Assembly: GCA_014905825.1 (NCBI GenBank)
Contig: JACGCN010000032.1
Location: forward strand, 496,001-560,000
Origin: Lyophyllum atratum
Taxonomy: Eukaryota; Basidiomycota; Agaricomycetes; Agaricales; Lyophyllaceae
Direction of reading: 5' to 3'
Length of the DNA stretch: 64,000 bases
The position numbers were made by a program, and so were the translations under genes. Below the pieces are notes generated by a model. The model was not told the DNA's origin, searched no databases, and saw only the letters and a list, made by a program, of their open reading frames with translations. Each line of letters starts with the position of its first letter. Within the stretch, counting starts at the first letter, position 1. Shown here piece after piece: positions 1 through 10,400 of this stretch.

Positions 1-65
1 GCCACGGGCTTTCGACGTATGGTGATCAGTATGAGGACGGTCGTGTATTACTATGTAACATAATA

Positions 66-3000
66 TCAACACATTTCAATTTTATTTTCTCTACGCAAAT
101 CCACGATTTCCAGCTGTATGTCCTCCATATGGACATGGCCCTTGTCTGCATCCTGATATAAAAAGCAAGTCACTGTCAGTCCGTAGAAGACGAGAGTTCA
201 AAGAAAGCATACAGTGTATATTGGCACATCAGGGTGGAAGTGGAAAGCTTCTTCGGCTCTACACTCAAGGACAGTCTGCAAACCTGGCGGGTCCGTAAGG
301 CGGAATATACCAAAGCTGGACGGCGTTCGGATAAGCATTTGACGCATAGTTACTGAAGGAGATGTCCTACTTCGGACTAGACTTAGGGGCACAAACGACG
401 GCAAAAGATTCGGGAAGCATGCGCTGAAACCAAGCATGGGTATGCAGATCAACCGACGACATAAAACCTGCCTCATACATTTAGTAAGATACTCAAAGCA
501 CCGGTAAATAAGTCCAGCTCACAAGATTTGGAAGGGTGAGTGTGTATCTGTGATGGCAAAGACGTAAGTACCGAAGAATTAGAGACCATGCCGACCCACC
601 CATCCCAGTGTGATCAAGCTCCTCGCTTCCGTAAATTCTGTAACCAACATATTCCCGTCTATCGTGCAAGTGTCGCTCGTCGCGTGCTGCTTTGGGATCA
701 ACAGTGTCGTCACTATTAATTGCTTGCTTCGATCTCTTCCAAGCAGTAGACCACACGTCTCAAGGTTCAGATCCGTATTCGCCTTGGCGATCTTCAAAAA
801 ACGAGGGAGGCAGTCACGCGGGAGCTTAACCTGCCGTAGCCCTTGCGTCGTGCGCAGGGATCTCTCCCGGTCCGAGCGAACGGGCGTATGTCTGACTTGC
901 AGATCAAGACCTTCAGCGAGAACTTTGAATGGCATCGAGTGGGCAGAGGGGTTATATCCTTGATGCCTCTGATGCTTCGACATGAGCTGGGTATAAAGGG
1001 TACGGTCACTTTTTGTCGGGGGCGGAGTCGTTGTGGTTACTGGTGGGGTATATGAGGGACTAGATGTGTATCAAGAGGGAAGTTACAATATCAGTTACTC
1101 AACGCGCACCATACGTGCTAGAAAGACGCACCGGACGGAAGGTACCTGTGCGAACGGGTTGAAGCCTGGTGGGAGTTCGTTGGTGCCGATGCTAGGACGA
1201 TTAATTGGACTACTCTGCCCGCTAAACTCCTGCGCTCGTCCCTGATGCTCTCGTCTCCGTAGCTCTCTTCGCTCTAGGATCTCTTCCTCGCGTCGCCGCA
1301 TCTCCTCCTGCTGTCGCCGATTCCTCGAGAAATCATGGTCATCTGAGACCCCAGGGGCTTGCTGCGCCGAAGTCCCTGCTACTGGGAAAATTAAGCTGCC
1401 CAATCGGCTCGCATTGAATTCAGTATTCTGCTTTAGAATTTGTGCCGCTTCATCAGCCTCCTGCTGCCGCTTAGAAATGCCTGCCTGTTCTGGCCTCTTC
1501 ATCTTTCGTCGCCTCTCTTCCTCCCGTTGTCGCCATCCCTCCAGCTGTTTCTCGCGCCTCGGAACTCCACCACTGCCCGGGGGGTTGGACGCCCTCACCG
1601 CCGCACCGACTACTGCATGGCGAATACTAACGTCATTTGTATCAATTTCATCGCTAACATGCTCCATGGCCCATTTAGCACGGCGGTCAACGAGGGCGGA
1701 CTTGATTTCCCTGAGTTTATCCAACATTTCTTGACCATTCTGTAAAAAGAAATCATAAGAAATGCTTTCCCTACAGGGGAGAGTACATGTATATCGTCGC
1801 GATAATTGTGGAGGAAGCAAGGGGATCACAAAACGAAAGATAAAATGAGCACGAACCGACGCGAGATTCTTGCACTGGGATTGATTGAGGAGGAGGGTGT
1901 AATCACGATGTATCGGGACCTTCTCTAGTACAAGCGTTGCCGATTTGGCAAACATAATGAAGGCATTCTCAAGATCTCCGTCGTCGACATGTTGCCTAGC
2001 GACCTTCCGATATTTCGCCGCTAGGCGCAGGTAATGTTTGAGTCCCCGATTACCATCCCATAGGCTGTCGAGGGCTGCCTCCGCGAGTTCAGCAAATGTG
2101 CGAGGCTTCCTTTCGAGAATAATGGGTTGTGTCAGGGCTTTATCAGCCCATGGTCCAGATCCGGCGTCTGATTCATCAGCCCACTCGATAATTATGCTGG
2201 GTACGTCTTCATCAGCCCGTGGTCCATATTCGATGTCGTCTCCATCGGACCATGGCCCGGAAACGGCATTCACTTCATCGGCGCGGTCAATAGTGATGCT
2301 CGGCACGTCAGAGTCAGCGGGGCTCCCTGCCACATCGGGCCAGTTTAAGCCTTCGTCGACAGGAAGGATATGACCGGGATTTGACATCGAATGTGGATTT
2401 ACTGTGCCACCCAACAGGGAGTCTAAGGCCGACACGGTGATCATATCGAATGGCTTGCTCACTCTCCGAAAGCTGGACGCAGATAAGACACTGTCGTTTG
2501 CGGTCAACCTATCATCTGTAACCAGCAGAGGCATTAAACGCCTGATGACCTGATTGATATCGAACCGCTCAGACGGGTCTTCCCTCCAACATTGTTGCAT
2601 GAGCGTCCAGACGTGCTCTGTCAGCCCCCAGTCCGTCCAAGATGGACTTGAGTCCGGCGGACGCATGGGTCGAGCACCACCTTTAACCCGATGCATTATT
2701 GTAGGGTCGCGAACTATGTTCGCGAAGGGAACATCACCGGTGTAAATCTTGACGTCCATGAGTATAGACATAAGAGTTCATCAATAATAACCTAGCGCAC
2801 CTCGTAACAAACGAAAGACCAAGCATAGACGTCACTCGCCGTGCTGTTATTCACTGCTTCATCGTTTTCCATGTCGAACAGCTCTGGCGCCTGCCACCGG
2901 ACCGACCCTCCTTTCGAAGCCGCAGACGAGTGCGACGTCCATTTGAGTACCTTGGAGTCCGATATCGAGGAGAGACCAAAGTCAGCGAGACAGGCTCTTC

Positions 3001-3880
3001 CAGCGTCATTAATAAGAATATTCGGCTGTTAAGATGCATGGTCATGGACTGAGAGTATACATGAGGGACACGCGTACGCACACCCTTCAAATCTCCGTGA
3101 ACGATTTCATTCTTATGTAAGTACGCTAACCCATTCGCGACATCGACGGCCTGATGTAACAAGAAGAATGAGCTTCAAAGTAAAAAAGATATCATGACGA
3201 GTACTTACCAGTTGGAGACGATCAGTATTCGGATTGTGTTCCAGATACTCGGTTACATTTCCCTTCTCCATCCAGGGGGATACAAGGCATATTCGTTTTC
3301 GTATACGGTATAATCCATATATCGGAAGCACGTTGGGATGTGATAACTGCCCCCAAAGTATGGTTTCTCTTGATGATACCTACATGGAACACATCTGGGA
3401 TCGAGAATCGAAGTTGAAGCAACAAAATAGAACTGACCTTCAAGAATTGTTCAATCTTGGTGTCTCGATAGAGGCGGATGGCCTTCAGACACACAGGTCG
3501 CCCTTGGAAGACTCCTTTATAGATATCGGCAAATCCACCTGCGGAGACGGGATCTTGTCCATCCTGTAGGACGTCCTTCAGCTCGTAACACGAAGGGTAA
3601 AGGCCCGATTGTTTTGAGATCCGCTGCGTTGCTATGATTAAGCTGCGCCGGAAGTCCCTGTCAAGTCCAGGTGTATCAAGAAGCTGGTCTGAGAGTGAGT
3701 CATATTCAAGCTAACGTCCGCATTTGGCTGCTCGAAGCTCACCCATTGGAAGGAATCGAGAAGAATTTGTGCATCCGGACCACGACACCGTAGCAGTTGC
3801 CTGTACAGTGTAACATCACCGAATATCACTTGCAGCCGAGCAGCCAGAGCCGCAGAAATGCGAGTCTCGGCAGGCGCCAT
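66..3880 (-). CDS. Fused TKL protein kinase - AMSH-type JAMM deubiquitinase
   Basis: Twelve exons join in frame (3743-3880, 3438-3683, 3209-3379, 3082-3150, 2801-3025, 1857-2747, 1132-1739, 600-1059, 523-547, 371-467, 213-315, 66-152) into 1039 residues. Residues about 80-354 form a kinase domain: [10 protein letters not shown] glycine loop, VCLK lysine, HGDLKG catalytic loop, [13 protein letters not shown] linker of about 140 residues leads to a USP8_dimer/MIT-like domain (from about 498, [15 protein letters not shown]), a charged coiled coil (about 660-760) and a JAMM domain (about 860-1039). JAMM residues are present: ETCGLLLG glutamate, [14 protein letters not shown] zinc motif, and the AMSH-type second zinc site C-x6-H-x-H. 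Exon 1857-2747 spans kinase C-lobe, linker and USP8_dimer with no stop. AMSH enzymes cleave K63-linked ubiquitin at endosomes. What the kinase adds is unknown. The start at 3880 is the first ATG of the conserved first exon; an upstream exon (open frame from ATG 4372) is possible. Confidence 0.85.
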
Positions 3881-4650
3881 GCGAACGAGTTGAACGGTGG
3901 AGAGGTACTGCCTCGACGGGGAGATTAGAACTCAGGAGTGGAAGCTTGAGTGTGCTACTCCAACCCTCTCGCCCAGAGTCTAGGTCGAGTGCAAACCGCA
4001 AGGCGCTCAACATGATCCCTGGTTCACAGCCTTGACTATCGTGAGAGTGATGAAGCTGATCATTGTGCTATTCTGATCCAGCCACCTTCTGAACTTCAGA
4101 TAGACGCTTTGACATTCTAGCCTATCTGCCGATCCCTTCGGTAAAAAACTTAGCAAGCACGTCTTGACAAGCTGATAAGAATAATTTGACCTATACATTG
4201 TCGGCGTGCTGCATAAGTTTGCGTTGCAAGTTGAAACCAAGTAAAAACACGACGAAATATTAGATCGCGCACGGCGCTGCGACATCTCTTGGAAACCGTT
4301 ATGCTCTTTGTTTCCTGGAGGTAGTCGATGAGCTATGGGTGATGAGGCTGTCACTGAAGCTGCGCCCGACATCGTGAATCTGTGGTTATGGTTGGAGACG
4401 GTGGCGGGAGCAGTGTCAGAAAGCGGCAGTTGTTTGCGATCAGTCTTGAAGCTTGATTTCTAACAGAGATCACACTTCCACCGTTCCTTTCAACAACCTT
4501 TCCCACAAATGCCTGCTGCTGAATCCTGATTGAGGGCAACGCTGCGTGGCACAGGATGGGCGCTTCTCTACCAAGCCACCACAACCCGCCTAGGACCGGC
4601 AATTTTGCATTGATTCCTCTCCAATTTTGCGTGATAGCACCTCGTTACGC
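3881..4650. promoter_or_regulatory. Head-to-head intergenic region between the two kinase genes
   Basis: This stretch separates the divergent kinase-AMSH gene from the broken kinase copy and must hold the promoter of the former. A minus-strand frame opens at ATG 4372 and could be an upstream exon or 5' leader. I see no clear TATA box or repeated operator. Confidence 0.35.
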
Positions 4651-6441
4651 ATGCAAGGCTCACCCCTTTCCGGCTCTTCTTCTCCGCAAACCGTAGCTGG
4701 ACACGATATCGACGCAAAAGATATCACAACATCTGGAGACACTCTAACAGCAGAAGACAAGGACAAGAGCCGGGTGACGAAGTACCTCCACACAGTGAAG
4801 GCGAATGTACAACACGCTTTCAGTCGGGATGCGGACAGTTCCCCTAACGACGAAAATACGAGAGCCTTTGTCCTTCGGTTCCAAGAGATCCTACACCATG
4901 TCGAACAATACCGAAAACTGTTAAGCCAGCGTGGATCCCCAGCACAGAAACTGCTCGATACTTTACAATGGGTTCGTACCATTCAAGATCTGCACATTCT
5001 TCCACACCTCACTCTCAGCTCAGTTGCTCGATAAGGCTGACCTCGACCCGGCTCTCCGGCGCAGTCTCATCGTAGCAACGCAGAGACTCTGAAGCAAGTC
5101 GGGACTCTTTCCGGCTTGTTACGAGCTCGAGGGTGTACTTCAAGAAGGGCAACATCCCATCGCCGCCGGCGGGTTCGCGGACATCTACAAGGGCGTCTTC
5201 CAAGGACAGGCGGTGTGTTTGAAGGCCTTACGGGTCTACCAATCCACCAAGATGGACGATTTCATCAAGGTCGGTCTCTCCCCAAATCCCCTTTGATTGA
5301 CTTGACCACTCACAGACTGCTTGGGTCTTAAGAACTTTTCGCGCGAAGCTATACTTTGGGGACAGCTATCGCATCCGAACGTCCTTCCGATATACGGTCT
5401 CTATCGCTTACGGACCCGGGTTTGTCTCGTTCCTCCGTGGATGGAATTCGGGGATATCACCAGGTATCTAGAGTATAGGCCAGACGCATGTCGCCTTCCG
5501 CTGGTGCCTACAATTTCTGGTCTATTTGATGCGACTTCGAAGCTTACATACGGATAACCGCAGGCGCTTGACATTACTGAAGGGTTACGATATCTGCATA
5601 GTAATGGCATCGTTCACGGAGATCTAAAGGGCGTACGTGAAACCTTTATCGGCTGGCTGTATGAGTATCTAATCAAAGTGGCGCCATAGCCTAATATCCT
5701 CGTTAGCAATGCGGGCGTAGCATGCCTCGCCGATTTCGGCATATCCTCCATATCCGACTCAGCAATACCAGCCTGGACATCTCACTCGTCCATCGCGTCT
5801 AGAGGGGGTTCCATTCGATGGCAGGCGCCCGAGCTATTCGATACGGAAACAGATGAGGTGGTGAAAAACAATGTGCAAGAGTGATACATACGCCTTGGCC
5901 TGCGTTTTCTACGAAGCAGGTCTCATATGTACACTCAATATCACCAATCCTGATCGGCGGAGTCCAGGTTCTAACGGGTGCGGTACACTTCGAGAGCATT
6001 CAACTAGACATCGTCGTTGCGCTCAAGGTCATGTCTGGCGCTCGACCGACGCGACCTTCAGAGTCGAGTGTGTGCTGGAAAGATGGGGGACTGACCGAGA
6101 CCATCTGGTCACTCAGGCAAGAGTGCTGGACGGAAATTCCCTCTGAGAGACTTGCGCTCGATCAGATCATCAACCAGCTAAGATCAGTGTCCGTTCCCCG
6201 CAAAAGACTCAGCATAAAGGAGAACATCCTACCTCCCGCCCGCTTTAGGCAGAAAGTGAGCCGGCCACTGGACATGATGACTGTGTCGACATTGGAGCGT
6301 CTTCTAGAGCTATGTGGTGAATCGAAGGCAGAAAATAACCGGGCTCGGGGTGCCACGACGAAGCGTTGGCACATCATGGGAAAATCCGGCGATGCTGACC
6401 CGCGTCGGTGCGGACTGGGTGGACATCAAGTGGCTTGGTAG
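4651..6441 (+). pseudogene. Decayed TKL kinase, diverged copy of the neighbouring fusion kinase
   Basis: The copy follows the minus-strand kinase exon by exon: N-terminal segment ending LLDTLQW at 4971, then the [10 protein letters not shown] loop, VCLK lysine, an exon with [10 protein letters not shown], the HGDLKG loop (about 5605-5630), LADFG and RWQAPELF. Three lesions argue it is no longer a normal gene. An in-frame TGA at 5090-5092 replaces a serine codon of the sister copy. A one-base frameshift in front of 5882 runs into TGA 5882-5884. The intron after the FYE codons (about 5910) needs a GC donor where the sister has GT. The tail ends by 6441 with no USP8_dimer or JAMM part. It could make a truncated transcript or regulatory RNA. 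Sequencing error is possible but would have to occur at least twice. The first ATG could also be at 4633 or 4651. Confidence 0.75.
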
Positions 6442-7336
6442 TAGGGTCTAAATCTTTTTAACAAGCTGATATCGTATCGTGGCCCTCTTCTGCGCATATC
6501 TTGCGTCGGCGCGGCCTCCGTACATCCGTACGTTCTGGATTGGGTGCTCTCCCCGTGTTCCGTCTTTTGGACGTCTCCACGTATGCTTGACTTGAGCATG
6601 AGCTTGGCGATGTTCAAGAAAAAGCTACGACGTGACGGTCACTACTTTTGCAATTCTCTCTTCGATCACTTATCGACATAGACTCTTCCTTCCTGGCAGT
6701 GCCCGTCATCACCGTATCAGGTAGTCCCTTCTCATCTACTGCGATTTCCATAGAGGCGAAGTCTTGAGCACAAATGCAAATTGACGCAGACGTGGTGACT
6801 TGAACGTGCTGTGCAAGGCTGATGCAGATAAGATCACATTTCATTCAGAGATTACAAGACAAGTTCATCACGGACACATGCGAAGTTTCTCACCATGACG
6901 TCGATGCCTTCCAATTTTGGTTTCCCCGACACGAATAGCTTTTACCACCATACGTGCAGGCAGCGTCGGCTTTGCTCATCTATCTCGCGTTCTTACGCGA
7001 CTTTGAGTGCTACTGTCGCTCGTGTTCCTACCAGGCTACCCTCTGCTTTTCAAGGCCTAACATATTAGATATCTTGAGGGAGTCGCCCTTTGCCTTCCCA
7101 TTCTACGTGAAACTGAAGACCGATAACGAGCGAGTCAATATTGAATGCATCCTTGTAAGTCGTTGTGGTGCCGTTGGATTAAGAGCCCAGGCGGCTAGTC
7201 CTGAGGTACAGGCGCGCGCGGCCGACCCTGGCCGACCGCAAACGGAACCAAAACGGAATCAAAACGGAATCGCCGCCGAATCGGCCGCAAAGGAAGGAGA
7301 TAACATATGTCGGCCGGACTTTGCCGATCGTTCACA
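6442..7336. other. Intergenic, no gene recognised
   Basis: Only short frames without family resemblance lie between the broken kinase and the PLP enzyme. The last 100 bases are rich in CGG/CCG triplets and short AAAACGGAATC direct repeats (about 7240-7270), and presumably carry the promoter and leader of the downstream gene. Confidence 0.5.
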
Positions 7337-8410
7337 ATGGCTGATCTTTCGTCTTGCCTCCCACTTACACGGGAGTCCGTCGAATCTGCCTACGAATTCG
7401 TACGCCCCAATGTGCACAAAACGCCTGTCTTAACGTCTCGAACGCTTGATCGCGTCGCGTCTACGCCTCGGACGACCTCCCCTGACTCAGCCAAACCGAC
7501 GATACGCCTATTCTTTAAATGCGAGAACTATCAAAAGATCGGCGCGTTCAAGGCTCGCGGTGCATTCCACGCCCTTCTTCGCCTGATAAAGAATATCGGG
7601 GAAGATGAAGTCAGGCGAAGGGGCGTGGTTACACATAGTTCAGGGAACCATGCACAAGCCTTGGCCTTCGCAGCGCACACATACAATATTCCAGCTCACA
7701 TCGTCATGCCTTCTATATCTACTCCTTCTAAGATCGCTGGTACTAGGTCTCACGGCGCCAACGTCATATTTTCTGGCTCCACCAGTGAAGAGCGTGAGGC
7801 TGTCGTCGCACAAGTCATTAAGGACACAGGCGCGGTCCTCATACCGCCATATGATCACCCCGATATCATCCTCGGGCAGGGTACAGCGGGTCTGGAGCTC
7901 GAAGGTCAGGTTGCCGAGATGCAAAGTACTCCACTTGACGCGGTCATCACACCTCTCGGCGGAGGGGGCCTGTTATCGGGAACAGCGACATACTTTGCGC
8001 CGACATCTACCCGGGTGTTCGGCTCCGAGCCATCGTTCCAAGGTGCAGATGATGGGAGGCGAGGCTTGGAGGCTGGAAAGCGTATCGAGTCTGTCAAAAC
8101 TTTGACGATCGCGGATGGATTGAGGACGCCGGTGGGCGCGATCCCGTGGACTGTTATCTCGGACAAGGAGAAGTTAGCAGGGTTGTACAGCGTAAGCGAG
8201 GATCAGATCAAGGACGCGATGAAGTTGGTACTAGAGAGGATGAAGGTGGTCATTGAACCTTCTTCCGCCGTCCCGCTGGCAGTTGTTTTGTACAACGAGG
8301 ACTTCAGGAAGCTGGTCGAACGGGAAGGTGGGGAGAAAGGATGGGATATAGGCGTGATATTCAGCGGTGGGAATACTACGGTCGAAGCCATAGCGAAGCT
8401 ATTCTCTTAG
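7337..8410 (+). CDS. Serine racemase / threonine dehydratase-like PLP enzyme
   Basis: The uninterrupted 357-residue frame is a fold-type II PLP enzyme of the serine/threonine dehydratase group, close in layout to eukaryotic serine racemase and yeast 3-hydroxyaspartate ammonia-lyase. Visible motifs are the Schiff-base lysine in GAFKARGAF, the HSSGNHAQALA loop whose serine is the re-face base of serine racemases, the glycine-rich phosphate cradle GGGGLLSG, and a C-terminal SGGNTTVEA. Such enzymes deaminate or racemise hydroxy amino acids in the cytosol. An in-frame ATG lies 30 nt upstream at 7307, but 7337 has the better context (cacaATGg) and gives the usual N-terminus just ahead of LTRESVESAY. 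The lack of introns is unusual in this window. Racemase and dehydratase activity cannot be separated from sequence alone. Confidence 0.9.
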   Translation: MADLSSCLPLTRESVESAYEFVRPNVHKTPVLTSRTLDRVASTPRTTSPDSAKPTIRLFFKCENYQKIGAFKARGAFHALLRLIKNIGEDEVRRRGVVTHSSGNHAQALAFAAHTYNIPAHIVMPSISTPSKIAGTRSHGANVIFSGSTSEEREAVVAQVIKDTGAVLIPPYDHPDIILGQGTAGLELEGQVAEMQSTPLDAVITPLGGGGLLSGTATYFAPTSTRVFGSEPSFQGADDGRRGLEAGKRIESVKTLTIADGLRTPVGAIPWTVISDKEKLAGLYSVSEDQIKDAMKLVLERMKVVIEPSSAVPLAVVLYNEDFRKLVEREGGEKGWDIGVIFSGGNTTVEAIAKLFS

Positions 8411-8749
8411 ACATGACTCTACTCTCAGAAACATGTAGAAGCGAACCTTTGCTATTCAAATCGCTACGAGGAAGTGTCGAAGGCTTCAGAACAAGGTATG
8501 GGTGATACTTCAGCAACCTGATGGCTTACGGTACCTGATATATCAATGATCATAAAGACCGCGCATACCCCTGATACTCTCCTCCAGTCTTGCCTGGACC
8601 ACCGACAATAGGCCGATAGAGCAATGAGGAGCAGCCTCTGCCCATCAAAGGACAGGATTGCTTCGACCGCAATTTCATCTGCATAAATCAGATCTGGCTT
8701 TCCTTCACTCTGTAAGGAGCGAGGAGCAGCAGTGTCGTCGCTCGGATGA

Positions 8750-9393
8750 TTATCTCCCCCCAACGACGTCTGAGTATGACACCTGCTTCTTCGAAGCCTG
8801 CGCCACCTCCTCGTAAGCCTCGTCCCATTCCTCCCAGTCAATGTCGTCCTCCTCCTGGTATCCCCAGTCATCGGGCCACTCATCGTCTTCGAATGCGATG
8901 ACACGCGTCACGGAATCCAGCACCTCAAACTCCTTTGCCACGCCTACAGAAGTTGGAAAGCAAATGAGCACGGCATCAGTACAACGTTGATGATATTCAC
9001 CTTTCGCCTTGGCGGGCTTTGCAATATCCAAGAGAGAAATCAGAGTCGGGGAGTCGGGCGCCTGCCCACTGTCGTCCGTAACATAAGGGGGCATGTATTC
9101 ATAGGCACATACGTCGCAATCTGGACCCTCGACGCAGTAGGGGCTCTCGACCGTGTCGTCACCATTCTGGATGAAGGCGCGACCGTTCCAGTACGTCTGA
9201 TCCATTTTCGCATGGGTGCGGCGGCCCATGCCTGGAGCAATAGGATCCTATCAGACATCATCAGCGTCCAGCATGACTTGATGAAAACATGATGCGGTGG
9301 CTGGAAGCTGACCTTCTGCTTTGGGATCTCGTTCCGCTCTTCAGCAGCGGCTTTGAATGTCAGGCCTCGTGCCTTTGCGTTCGCTCGGAACAT
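8750..9393 (-). CDS. Small acidic hypothetical protein
   Basis: I do not recognise a family. Exon 1 (9313-9393) starts MFRANAKARGLTFKAAAEER. A 65-nt intron (9248-9312) joins it in phase to a frame containing DPIAPGMGRRTHAKMDQTYW, then a Cys-containing stretch (PDCDVCAYEYMPPY), and the tail is very acidic (DDWGYQEEDDIDWEEWDEAY). A second intron is likely at 8944-9000: GTGAAT...TGTAG, 57 nt, in frame and without a stop. Splicing gives 173 residues, retention 192. There is no signal peptide or membrane segment. The acidic tail suggests a protein-interaction or chaperone-like role, which is only a guess. Confidence 0.65.
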
Positions 9394-10400
9394 CTGGATG
9401 CCCAAAACCTTGAGTTTGACGGCAAATTAAGGTGCTGCTACTGTACAGTACCTTCTTTGCTACCACGCGCGAGTGGGGAGAAAGTGCTGAACGAGTCATG
9501 TTATCGAAAGTCTCGGGGTTTGTGTGAAGAGTCTTGTTGGAAGGGGTTGGCGGCGGAGTCAGTTATGTGGAAGCAAGATCCGGAATGGACCTTGTTGCTC
9601 GAGCCTTATTGCTTTCTCTTTTGTTCCTCTTGTCTCAGTTGGAGGCAAGTATTTATCCATTCCTTGTCGCTTCATAGGGTCCCGAAAGGAGTCAGAGACT
9701 ATCGCCTGTCATCAATCATGTTAGTGGCGATGAATGACATCGAGTCATAACTTATCGGCACCTCGCATGATCACGCTCAGTCATCTGTCGCGACCTGAAG
9801 ACTAATCTAGCAAACCGTAAAACAGTCGTAAGATTCGAGCCTACGAGTTGAATGACTTCTGACTCATACCTGAATATCCTTGCAGCGAAAATAGAAAGCA
9901 CTGGGAACTGCCCTCGATACGTCAGATTCAGCATAACACCGAACGACACCGATACCGGGGGCAGGCCTATTGGAGATGGGCTGGTCATGATCTTGGAGAT
10001 TCATGGCGTTGACGCCAGCCGTACAGGCCATCCGTCCATCCTACACTGAGGCGCTGATTCGCGAGACATCACAGCACTTCATCGTTAGGTGACTAAGACC
10101 GATAGAACGGTAGACACATCGTGGCTGGCGACGCGTCTCGGAGTTCGAGGTTCCGTGGTGGCTATACATAGCGTGTCATTTGCAGTCATGACAGCGCGGC
10201 AGCATCGCATGTCACGTCACCGAAGATGCCAGCGCGACGTCGCCATGTTGGAGGTGCTGTTGGCGGAAGAACTGGTGTTCTGTTTCAATGGTAATGTTAC
10301 ACGTGAGAATAAGATCCAAAATGCATAGGTATGCTATGAGGTATGAGCGTATCCCAAGTCCATGTCGTACTGCGGTCCAAGAGGCCAGCTCTTGCCTTCC
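9394..10400. other. Intergenic, no gene recognised
   Basis: This kilobase lies between the 3' end of the phospholipase C gene and the 5' end of the acidic protein gene. Open frames here are short and show no protein-family resemblance or splice-linked continuation. It should hold the promoter of the acidic protein gene. Confidence 0.5.

Noticed and set aside
1095..2771. Treating the AMSH part as a separate gene starting at an internal ATG near 2386
   Set aside because: The frame is continuous from kinase to USP8_dimer within one exon, there is no stop between them, and no ATG lies at the normal AMSH start. An internal promoter remains possible but is not needed.
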